Shown here: positions 1-6,452 of the stretch, in pieces
How positions within the stretch are numbered: position 1 is the first letter of the stretch
Layout of the letters: each line of letters begins with the position of its first letter
Origin: GCA-2686265 sp036010965
Lineage (GTDB): Bacteria > Planctomycetota > UBA1135 > GCA-002686595
Assembly: GCA_036010965.1 (NCBI GenBank)
Contig: DASCMO010000022.1
Span: forward strand, 1 to 15,738
Length of the DNA stretch: 15,738 bases
Direction of reading: 5' to 3'
Made by a program: the position numbers and the translations under genes
The notes under the pieces: generated by a model
What the model was told of the DNA's origin: nothing
The model's input: the letters and a program-made list of their open reading frames with translations, nothing else
The model's database searches: none

Positions 1-111
1 TGCACGCCCCGGGACGTGGCGCTTGCGCCATCCGCCCCTCGGCAGATGCTAGCCCATCGAGCCCGAGGAGTTTCGGATACGTTTGCCGAACCCGCGCGGG
101 TGTGGTTTCAG

Positions 112-334
112 ATGACGAACTGTGATCTCTGTGGTGGCATCGGTAGCTCCCCTTTTCTCACCAAGGGCGACCTGGCCTACGTCCGTTGCACCGCCTGCGG
201 TTTAGTCCAGGCCGACATGACCCCCGAGGAGTTCGAACGGCAATGAGACCGAGTTCTCCGCGTCGCTCGAGGAGTTCGCGGCGAAGGCCAACGACCCGAG
301 GAGGAGGCGCCGATACCGCAAGCGGATCGAGGTG
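112..334 (+). pseudogene. Remnant of a zinc-ribbon class I SAM methyltransferase, frameshifted and truncated
   Basis: From the ATG at 112 an open frame runs to a TGA at 244-246 (44 residues). It starts with a zinc-ribbon pair, CDLCGG then RCTACGLVQ, followed by MTPEEFERQ. This is the usual N-terminus of SAM methyltransferases that carry a Cys4 zinc ribbon before the catalytic domain. At the stop the protein-like reading moves to the next frame from about 242, reading NETEFSASLEEFAAKAND and then an Arg-rich RRRRRYRKRIEV. This is the sort of charged helix that normally leads into the SAM-binding core. After about 334 the similarity fades, and no glycine-rich SAM-binding motif follows before the frame closes at 458-460, inside the end of the converging transporter gene. 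I infer a decayed, non-functional fragment. It could instead be a sequencing frameshift plus a real deletion. The in-frame GTG at 16 is possible but gives a non-conserved leader. Confidence 0.6.
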
Positions 335-438
335 CGCATCTTCGATGCGGTACCCCAGCCGCAAGAATCGCGGCAGGGCCGGCTTCTCCGAGATCGGACT
401 GAGGCGAATCGGCCGCTGAAGGCCCGAGCGAACCCTGC

Positions 439-1851
439 TCAGACGAAGAAGACCACGTAGGCCACCGCGAGCAGGATCTGGGCCGCTGCGAACGGCGCTG
501 CGCGCCGGACGAAATCCATGAAGGAGAGCTTCAGCTCGTACTTGTGGATGATCGTGACCGCCACGAGGGTCGAGGCGGACCCGACCGGTGTCAGGTTACC
601 ACCCAGGTTCGCGCCGAAGACCACGGCCCACCAGAAGGGGGAGTTCGGGTCCGCACCGATCTCGGGGTTCGCCGCCAGGATCTTGGCCAGCATGGCGGCC
701 AGAGGGATGTTGTCGGTGACCGAACTAGCCACCGCACCGATGATGACGATCAGGCCCGCGCCGACGGTCTCGCCGAGGGCGATCACGTGCCCCAGACCCG
801 CGCCGATGAGATCGAGCACGAGAGCGTGCTCCATGACGTTGATCACGACGAAGAGGGCCGCGAAGAACCCCAGCAAGTCCCAGTCGATGGCGCGGTAGAA
901 CTTGTCGGCCACGGCCTTGAAGCGCACGAGCATGATCGTGCCGAAGCTCATCGCCACAAAGCCCATCCCTAGATCGCGAACCCAGGGCAGCACCGAGGCC
1001 GTCGCGATCACGCCGATGAACGCGGCAAGCATCACGGCTCCAAACCAGAAGAAGCCCCGGCTCTCGATGCCATCGTTCGCGTCAAAACCCTCCACGTGCC
1101 GCGCGGCCTCGGCGCGCTCCTCTGCGCCCGCCAGGCGCTTGACACCGAAGAGCCGCGCACCGAGCCAGAGGGTCACCGCGGTCGCCACGACGACGAAAGG
1201 ACCGGCGACGGCAAGGAAACGCCCGAACGAGATGCCCGCGGTGGTTCCCACGATGATGTTCGGCACCGAACTGATAAGCGTCAGCAAGCCGCCGACATTC
1301 GTCAGCAGTCCCTCGGTGATGAGGAAACCGAGCAGCAACTCCTCGCGTTCCAGACGCTTGAGGGACACGCCGGTCAAGGAGCCGACAATGATCATGGCCG
1401 TGACGTTGTTCAGCACGGCCGAGAAGACGACCGTCATCAACCCATAGAAGATGAGCAGCCGCAGGGGATCGCCCCGCGAAGAGCGGGTCAGACGGATCGC
1501 GATCCAGGTGAACAGACCCGAACGTGAGGTGACGTCCACGAACAGGCTGGAGCCGAGGATGATCGCGATCACGTTCCAATCGATGGCCGGGATATAGACC
1601 GGCAGGTCGATCTCGTGCCCTCCCACGAGCACGCTTCCGAAGGGAAGCAGATCGAAGGCCGCGCCGAGCAGGAGCGCGATGATGGCGAAGACCCCGACGA
1701 TGACGGACTTCTTGGCGTGCAGCTTCTCCTCGAGCGCCAGGCACAGGATCATCGCGACCAGGAGCGCGGCGAATAGCAAGGTCACGCTCAGGGGGACCGC
1801 TCCCCCGGCGTGCGGTTCTTCGACGATCGGCGCGAGAGCGGTGAGCAGCAT
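439..1851 (-). CDS. Ion transporter superfamily permease (ArsB/NhaD/SLC13-like)
   Basis: A 470-residue, very hydrophobic protein with about 11 predicted membrane segments in two homologous halves. Each half has the broken-helix motif of the ion transporter (IT) superfamily: SAVLNNVTA near residues 144-152 and SSVTDNIPLAA near 376-386. It also has SSVPNIIVG (194-202) and GANLGGNLTPVGSA (413-426), where the small polar residues shape the ion/substrate site. A charged cytoplasmic loop at about 237-265 separates the halves. The family includes Na+/H+ antiporters of the NhaD type, arsenite permease ArsB and dicarboxylate carriers. The sequence alone does not choose, but the lack of any arsenic gene nearby and the adjacent stress protein favour cation/proton exchange. 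The ATG lies 3 bp after the stop of the upstream stress-protein gene, so the two are almost certainly cotranscribed and may interact. The length is normal for the family. Confidence 0.85.
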   Translation of the reverse strand: MLLTALAPIVEEPHAGGAVPLSVTLLFAALLVAMILCLALEEKLHAKKSVIVGVFAIIALLLGAAFDLLPFGSVLVGGHEIDLPVYIPAIDWNVIAIILGSSLFVDVTSRSGLFTWIAIRLTRSSRGDPLRLLIFYGLMTVVFSAVLNNVTAMIIVGSLTGVSLKRLEREELLLGFLITEGLLTNVGGLLTLISSVPNIIVGTTAGISFGRFLAVAGPFVVVATAVTLWLGARLFGVKRLAGAEERAEAARHVEGFDANDGIESRGFFWFGAVMLAAFIGVIATASVLPWVRDLGMGFVAMSFGTIMLVRFKAVADKFYRAIDWDLLGFFAALFVVINVMEHALVLDLIGAGLGHVIALGETVGAGLIVIIGAVASSVTDNIPLAAMLAKILAANPEIGADPNSPFWWAVVFGANLGGNLTPVGSASTLVAVTIIHKYELKLSFMDFVRRAAPFAAAQILLAVAYVVFFV

Positions 1852-1854
1852 GGA

Positions 1855-2709
1855 TCAGAGCAGCAAGAGCGGGATCTCCCGCAGCTCTACAGCCAGGGGA
1901 TAGGCCAGCCCGTGCATCGCGGACTGTTCGTCGTCCTTGGTGTGCATGACGAGCAGGTCCACGGCGTGCTGCTCGATCAGGTTGCGGAACTCGGTCATGT
2001 GGTTGCCGACCGTCACGATCTCCTCCACGCGCACCGAGGGCCGCTGGGCTGTGATCGCGGCCTCACACGAGCGGATGTAGTCGGCGGGCTCCTTGAGGAG
2101 CTGGGCGTGGATGCGCTCGCGGGCCGTCTGCGTGTCGATCTCATCGATCTTGCCGATCACCTCCATCGTGCGCTCGAAGCCCGCCTCATCCTCGACGTGG
2201 ACGAGCATGAGCTTGCCGCCGTCGCTGGTGAAGGCGGCGGCGGCGTTGACGAGCGAAGCGTCGTCGGCCATGTGATCGGTCACGGCCATGACGGTGTCGG
2301 TGTCCTCGAGGGCGTGCTCGCTGGCGCGCCCCGCGGCCGGGTGCGGCAGAACGACCACGGAGCATGAGGTGCTCTGGGTCAGGACATCGAGATGTTCGCC
2401 GAGACTGTGGGGCCAGCGCCAGGCCTCGCTGTGAAGGTTGCGGTAGGTGCAGACGAGGTCGGGCCGGTGCTCGCTCACGCGCTCGAGCAGTTGCTCGGTC
2501 GTCGCGAAGGCATCACCGTCCACCAGGTCCCAGCGCACGCCCGCACCCAGGACGCCCAGGAAGGCGCGCACGGAGTCGAGGAAGGCCCGCGCTCCGGCGC
2601 CGGTCAGGTCGGTCACGACAAGGGCACGCTGGAGCTCGAGCGGCAGAAACTCGAACACGGGCTTGTCGGCGGAGCGGAAGACGCTCTCGAACTGGTCGAC
2701 TCGGGTCAT
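1855..2709 (-). CDS. Tandem universal stress protein (UspA-like) domain protein
   Basis: A 284-residue soluble protein that looks like two fused UspA-type domains. The first begins near residue 28 with RALVVTDLTGAGARAFLDS and the second near 138 with DTVMAVTDHMADDASL. The second has a typical strand GKLMLVHVEDE (165-175) and ends with a DLLVMHT strand and a hydrophobic IPLLLL terminus. The classic nucleotide-binding loop (G-x2-G-x9-G-S/T) is not visible; the region 256-275 reads HTKDDEQSAMHGLAYPLAVE instead, so ATP binding is doubtful. I chose the ATG at 2707-2709 because GAGGG lies 8 nt upstream and the longer open frame adds an Arg-rich, non-conserved leader. It is followed 3 bp later by an ion transporter. 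By analogy with TeaD, a universal stress protein encoded beside and regulating the TeaABC transporter, it may regulate that transporter. This role is inference. Confidence 0.75.
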   Translation of the reverse strand: MTRVDQFESVFRSADKPVFEFLPLELQRALVVTDLTGAGARAFLDSVRAFLGVLGAGVRWDLVDGDAFATTEQLLERVSEHRPDLVCTYRNLHSEAWRWPHSLGEHLDVLTQSTSCSVVVLPHPAAGRASEHALEDTDTVMAVTDHMADDASLVNAAAAFTSDGGKLMLVHVEDEAGFERTMEVIGKIDEIDTQTARERIHAQLLKEPADYIRSCEAAITAQRPSVRVEEIVTVGNHMTEFRNLIEQHAVDLLVMHTKDDEQSAMHGLAYPLAVELREIPLLLL

Positions 2710-2740
2710 TAGCGCAGCCCTCGACGGCGAGAGCGCACCG

Positions 2741-2768
2741 AGCTTACGCCATCGCAGCGCATTCTCGA
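2741..2768 (-). promoter_or_regulatory. Candidate sigma70-like promoter for the stress protein/transporter operon
   Basis: On the minus strand TCGAGA (2763-2768) is followed after 16 bp by TAAGCT (2741-2746). These are 4/6 matches to TTGACA and TATAAT. The predicted start of transcription, near 2734, leaves a leader of about 25 nt that contains the GAGGG ribosome-binding site before the ATG at 2709. This is a hand match in GC-rich DNA with no experimental support. Confidence 0.25.
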
Positions 2769-2793
2769 TGCGGCCGGAGCGACGACAGAGGCC

Positions 2794-2817
2794 ACCACAC
2801 CCCTTGGGGGGTGTGGT
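2794..2817. promoter_or_regulatory. Perfect 10-bp inverted repeat in the divergent intergenic region (operator or hairpin)
   Basis: ACCACACCCC (2794-2803) is separated by TTGG from its exact reverse complement GGGGTGTGGT (2808-2817). It lies 85 bp upstream of the stress-protein ATG and about 145 bp upstream of the YkuK-like start, just beyond the candidate promoter of the minus-strand operon. No T-run follows on either strand, so a Rho-independent terminator is unlikely. A regulator-binding site for the divergent genes is the simplest reading. Confidence 0.4.
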
Positions 2818-2962
2818 CCGAGACCGTCTGGGGAGGCACCGCAGCGCGGCACGAGGAGACATTCAGCATGATGGAGGGAAAGTCGATAGGGTGGTCAGCG
2901 GACAGCGAATGGGGAGGACCGCATCCGACCCAACCCGCTCCCACCGGCAACGAGGCCTCCCC

Positions 2963-3430
2963 TTGACCCCCTGGCAGACGCTCTCCGGACGCGTGACCAA
3001 CGACCTCCCAGGTGAGGTACGCCGCCTGCTCGGCGGCGGCGCGGTGCTTCACATCGGGACGGACTCGAAGGCCGTCGGCTTGCAGACCCACTTCGTGACG
3101 GTCGTCGCCGTGCTGCAACCCGGTCGCGGCGGCCGGGCGTTCCATCGCTCGACGAAGACGACGCGCAGCACCTCGCTCGCCGCCCAGCTCATCGATGAGG
3201 TGCAGCTCAGCATCGAAGCGGCCATGGAGTTCCGTGATGTGGCGCGGGAGGAGATCGTGCTTCACATCGACGCCAACGTCGAGGCGCGCCATCGGTCGTC
3301 GAAGTACGCCCAGATGCTGTCGGGCATGGGCCTGGGCAACGGCTTCAAGGTCCAGCTCAAACCCCACGCCTGGTGCGCTTCGTGCGTGGCGGACTACGTC
3401 GTCCGGGGCCGCCACCAGCGCGTGGCCTGA
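2963..3430 (+). CDS. RNase H-like YkuK (DUF458) family protein
   Basis: A 155-residue protein matching the YkuK/DUF458 family, which is predicted to have a ribonuclease H-like fold. Visible family features are HIGTDSK (residues 30-36), FVTVVAVLQPGRGGRAF (44-60), the acidic helix LIDEV (76-80), LHIDANVE (100-107), and GFKVQLKPHAW with CVADYVVRG near the end (127-149). D34, E79, D103 and D144 are plausible metal-binding acids of an RNase H-like centre; this is my reading, since the family's activity is poorly characterised. The frame has no suitable ATG. TTG at 2963 is chosen because GAGG (2952-2955) sits 7 nt upstream and the resulting WQTLSG start resembles the family's N-terminus. GTG at 2993 is the alternative. 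It is divergent from the stress-protein/transporter operon and stands alone ahead of the DUF1501 operon. Confidence 0.75.
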   Translation: MTPWQTLSGRVTNDLPGEVRRLLGGGAVLHIGTDSKAVGLQTHFVTVVAVLQPGRGGRAFHRSTKTTRSTSLAAQLIDEVQLSIEAAMEFRDVAREEIVLHIDANVEARHRSSKYAQMLSGMGLGNGFKVQLKPHAWCASCVADYVVRGRHQRVA

Positions 3431-3491
3431 GGCCCGAAGCGAGTCCTCGGGGTCACGCGGCGCGGGCCGCGAACCGCGGGCAGCGCCCGGC

Positions 3492-3520
3492 TGGTCAAGT
3501 CACCGCGCTCGGCGTAGTCT
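3492..3520 (+). promoter_or_regulatory. Candidate promoter of the DUF1501 operon
   Basis: TGGTCA (3492-3497), a 17-bp spacer and TAGTCT (3515-3520) resemble a sigma70-type promoter about 45 bp upstream of the DUF1501 ATG. The stretch 3507-3524 (GCTCGGCGTAGTCTGGGA) matches 15 of 18 bases of a stretch just before the sulfatase-EEP gene at 12755-12772, which supports a shared signal. No strong ribosome-binding site is seen before the ATG at 3565; only GGA at 3554-3556 is present. Confidence 0.35.
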
Positions 3521-3564
3521 GGGATAGTGAGGGCGCCGCCGACGCACCCCTACCGGATGCCACC

Positions 3565-4992
3565 ATGAGCGCTTATCAGCCCACCAGACGCGAGATTTTG
3601 AGAGTCGGCGGCGGGTCGCTGCTCGGCCTGAGCTTGCCCCAGATGCTGCAGCTACAGGCCTTGGCGAGCGGCTCCGAGCGTCACGCCCCCGGCTGGAGAA
3701 CCGCCCGCAGCGTGATCCTGATCTTCCTCCAGGGGGGTCCGAGCCACCTCGATCTCTGGGATCCGAAGGACGGCGTCCCCGACGACGTCGTGAGCCCCTT
3801 CGCGACCATCCCCAGCCGCGTGCCGGGCATGGAGGTCACCGAGCTGCTCCCGCACCTGGCCACGGTGACCGACAAGCTGACGTTCATCCGCTCGATGAGC
3901 TATTCGCCCAACGGCCTGTTCAATCACACGGCGGCGCACTACCAGATGCTCACCGGCTACACGACCGATCGGGTCAGCCCGTCCGGTCAGCTCGAGCCCC
4001 CCAGCCCCAAGGACTTCCCCAACATCGGTTGTAACATCACGCGCCTGCGCCCGCCGGACGTGCCGATGCTGCCGTTCGTGATGATGCCGCGCCCGCTCCA
4101 GGAGAGCAACGTCATCGGCAAGGCGGGGACCGCCGGCTTCCTCGGACGCGCGCACGATCCCTACTACCTGTTCCCATCGGGCGGCGACCTGGACAACGAG
4201 AAGATGAGCCGCATCAAGGCGGGCGACCTCACCCTGCGGCCCGAAATCTCCCTCGCGCGCCTCGAGCGACGGGCGAACCTGCGAGAAGCCATCAACGGCA
4301 ACATGCCCGCGATCGAGCGCGCCGTCGCGAAGTACGACCTCGACGAGTACACCGAGCGAGCCCTCGATCTGATCCTCTCGGGCCGCGCGCGCGACGCCTT
4401 CGACATCGACGCGGAGCCTGACTGGCTGCGCGACCGCTACGGACGCACGACCTTCGGGCAATGCTGCCTGCTCGCGCGGCGCCTCGTTGAGGCGGGGACG
4501 CGCTTCGTCCAGATCAACTGGCCCAAGGTCGCCAACTCCGATCGCCACTCCTGGGACGTCCACAAGGGATTGAACAAGCGCATGAAGGACGAGGCGGCGC
4601 CAATGCTCGACTCGGGCCTCGCAAGCCTCCTGACCGACCTGGACGCGCGCGGTCTGCTCGACGAGACCCTCGTGGTGGCCGTCGGCGAGTTCGGCCGCAG
4701 CCCCCGCAAGGGCCTCAGCACCTCGGGCAACGACAACGACGCCGACGGCCGCGACCACTGGCCCTACTGCTTCACGGCAGTCGTGGCCGGCGGCGGCGTG
4801 AAGCGCGGGCACGTGCACGGTCGCTCGGACGAGACCGCTTCGGCTCCAGTCGAGGATCCGGTGCACCCCACCGACCTCCTGGCGACCATCTACCACGCCG
4901 TGGGGATCGATCCGGAAACGATGATGATGAACCACCTCGACCAGCCCCGCGAACTGGTCAAGGGCCGGCCCGTTCTGGACCTCTTCGCATGA
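3565..4992 (+). CDS. DUF1501 domain protein, Tat-exported
   Basis: A 475-residue DUF1501 protein, a family distantly related to sulfatases and alkaline phosphatases. The start MSAYQPTRREILRVGGGSLL carries a twin-arginine motif (R8-R9) and a hydrophobic stretch to about residue 33, indicating Tat export after folding. Family landmarks in order are ILIFLQGGPSHLDLWDPK (51-68), FNHTAAHYQMLTG (119-131), FGQCCLLARRLVEAG (297-311), SDRHSWDVH (325-333), VAVGEFGRSP (371-380), GRDHWPYCF (395-403) and HPTDLLATIYHAVGID (434-449). H61, H327 and H398 with nearby acids could bind metal, but the family has no firmly established reaction. The ATG at 3565 is preferred over the longer frame because it places the Tat motif at the N-terminus. 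The stop overlaps the next start (ATGA at 4989-4992), so translation is probably coupled. DUF1501 and DUF1549/DUF1553 genes are typical partners. Confidence 0.88.
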   Translation: MSAYQPTRREILRVGGGSLLGLSLPQMLQLQALASGSERHAPGWRTARSVILIFLQGGPSHLDLWDPKDGVPDDVVSPFATIPSRVPGMEVTELLPHLATVTDKLTFIRSMSYSPNGLFNHTAAHYQMLTGYTTDRVSPSGQLEPPSPKDFPNIGCNITRLRPPDVPMLPFVMMPRPLQESNVIGKAGTAGFLGRAHDPYYLFPSGGDLDNEKMSRIKAGDLTLRPEISLARLERRANLREAINGNMPAIERAVAKYDLDEYTERALDLILSGRARDAFDIDAEPDWLRDRYGRTTFGQCCLLARRLVEAGTRFVQINWPKVANSDRHSWDVHKGLNKRMKDEAAPMLDSGLASLLTDLDARGLLDETLVVAVGEFGRSPRKGLSTSGNDNDADGRDHWPYCFTAVVAGGGVKRGHVHGRSDETASAPVEDPVHPTDLLATIYHAVGIDPETMMMNHLDQPRELVKGRPVLDLFA

Positions 4993-6452
4993 GTTTCGCC
5001 GCGCTCGTGGTGATGGGCCTCGCGGGTCCGCTCTGTGCCGCGGACGACGGCGCGACGCCCGTGAGCTTCCACCGCGATGTGTTGCCGATCCTGCGCGCAC
5101 GCTGCCAGGGCTGTCACCAGCCCGCGCTCTCCGAGGGAGAGGTGGTCCTCTCCAGCTATGCGAGCATGACCGCCGACGGCGAAGAGGCGTTGCTCGTGGC
5201 GGGCAAGCCCGACGAGAGCCTGCTGCTCGAGGTGTTGCTTCCCTTGGGCGATTTTGCGCCCACCATGCCTGACGACGACGATCCACTGACAGACGCCGAG
5301 GTGGATCGCATCCGGCGCTGGATCGCGGAGGGTGCGCTCGACGACACGCCCACCTCTCTCGAGCAGCGGCCGACACCCGAACGGCCGCCGGTCTACCGGC
5401 GTCCGGGAGTGATCACGAGTCTCGACTACTCACCGGACGGCTCATTGCTCGCCGTCTCCGGCTACAACGAAGTGTTGCTGCACGATGTCGCCGCCAACGA
5501 GTTGGTCGGCCGCCTGGTGGGACTCTCCGAACGCATCGAGTCGGTCGCCTTCTCACCCGATGGCCAGCGACTGGCCGTGGCCGGCGGGTCTCCGGGTCGT
5601 ATGGGCGAGCTGCAGGTCTGGGATGTGGCCGAGCGCGCGCTCTCACTCTCCGTCCCTGTCACCTTCGACACGATCTACGGGGTCAGCTGGTCCCACGACG
5701 GTGCCCGCATCGCCTTCGGCTGCGGGGACAGCACCGCGCGCGCCGTGGACGCCCAGAGCGGCGAGCAGGTGCTCTACCAGGGCGCCCACGCCGATTGGGT
5801 CCTGGGCACGGTCTTCTCCAGCGACTCCTCGCACCTGGTCACAGTCGGCCGGGACCGCTCGATGAAGCTGATCAAGGTGGCCACTCAGCAGTTCATCGAC
5901 AACATCACCAGCATCACGCCGGGAGCCCTGAAGGGCGGGCTGATGGCCGTCGATCGCCATCCCGAGCGGGACGAGCTACTCACCGCGGGTGCGGACGGCA
6001 CCCCGCGGATCTATCGCATGTATCGCGAGAAGAAGCGCGTGATCGGCGATGACTTCAACCTCGTCCGCGCCATGGAGCCCTTGCCGGGCCGCGTCTTCTC
6101 GACCTGCTGGAGCCACGACGGCCTGCGGGTCCTGGCCGGCAGCAGTCTGCACGGCGTGGGTGAGCTACGCCTCTCCCTGGCGGCGGACGGCAAGACGCTC
6201 TGGAGCCGCTCGCTCCCGAGCGCGATCTACGCCGTCTGCGTGAGCCCCGACGGCAGCCGGGTCGCTGCCGGTGGCTTCGACGGTCTCGTGCGCTTGTTCC
6301 GGACCGATGACGGAGAGCCCGCGGGCGAATTCATCCCGGTACCGATCACAAGTGCGACCGCCGCGCCGGCACCCACGGCGGCCGACCGGCGCGTCGCCGG
6401 GACTGAGCAGGGCGCTGAGCGATCCCTCGGAACCGAGGAGCGCGACTCATGA
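4989..6452 (+). CDS. Secreted PSCyt1 (cytochrome c-like) protein with WD40 repeats
   Basis: A 487-residue exported protein. Residues 1-18 form a short Sec signal ending in LCAADD. Residues 24-120 are a planctomycete cytochrome c-like PSCyt1 domain: CQGCH (C39, C42, H43) is the heme-attachment motif, PTMP (M93) is a possible distal ligand, and WIAEGALDD closes the domain. From about 135 to 440 come WD40-type repeats with recurring blocks such as YSPDGSLLAVSG, FSPDGQRLAVAG, WSHDGARIAFG, WSHDGLRVLAG and SPDGSRVAAGG, likely a beta-propeller. The last 35 residues are Ala/Pro/Glu-rich and unlike a fold. The gene overlaps both neighbours by ATGA (4989-4992 and 6449-6452). The combination of PSCyt1 plus propeller beside DUF1501 and DUF1553 proteins is a recognised planctomycete arrangement. 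Heme attachment is predicted only, and the partner bound by the propeller is unknown. Confidence 0.85.
   Translation: MSFAALVVMGLAGPLCAADDGATPVSFHRDVLPILRARCQGCHQPALSEGEVVLSSYASMTADGEEALLVAGKPDESLLLEVLLPLGDFAPTMPDDDDPLTDAEVDRIRRWIAEGALDDTPTSLEQRPTPERPPVYRRPGVITSLDYSPDGSLLAVSGYNEVLLHDVAANELVGRLVGLSERIESVAFSPDGQRLAVAGGSPGRMGELQVWDVAERALSLSVPVTFDTIYGVSWSHDGARIAFGCGDSTARAVDAQSGEQVLYQGAHADWVLGTVFSSDSSHLVTVGRDRSMKLIKVATQQFIDNITSITPGALKGGLMAVDRHPERDELLTAGADGTPRIYRMYREKKRVIGDDFNLVRAMEPLPGRVFSTCWSHDGLRVLAGSSLHGVGELRLSLAADGKTLWSRSLPSAIYAVCVSPDGSRVAAGGFDGLVRLFRTDDGEPAGEFIPVPITSATAAPAPTAADRRVAGTEQGAERSLGTEERDS

Noticed and set aside
17..30. Palindrome TGGCGC-TT-GCGCCA near the window start, and ACCCGCGCGGGT at 90-101
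   Set aside because: Both are short, made almost only of G and C and close to what chance gives at this composition. Neither has a functional gene downstream.
3456..3471. CGCGGC/GCCGCG stem after the YkuK-like gene as a terminator
   Set aside because: The stem is only 6 bp of pure GC in a very GC-rich stretch and no T-run follows.
3652..5376. Long minus-strand open frame (574 codons) opposite the DUF1501 and WD40 genes
   Set aside because: It is antisense to two genes with clear family motifs, its translation is rich in Arg, Ala and Val without any recognisable domain, and such open antisense frames are usual in GC-rich DNA.
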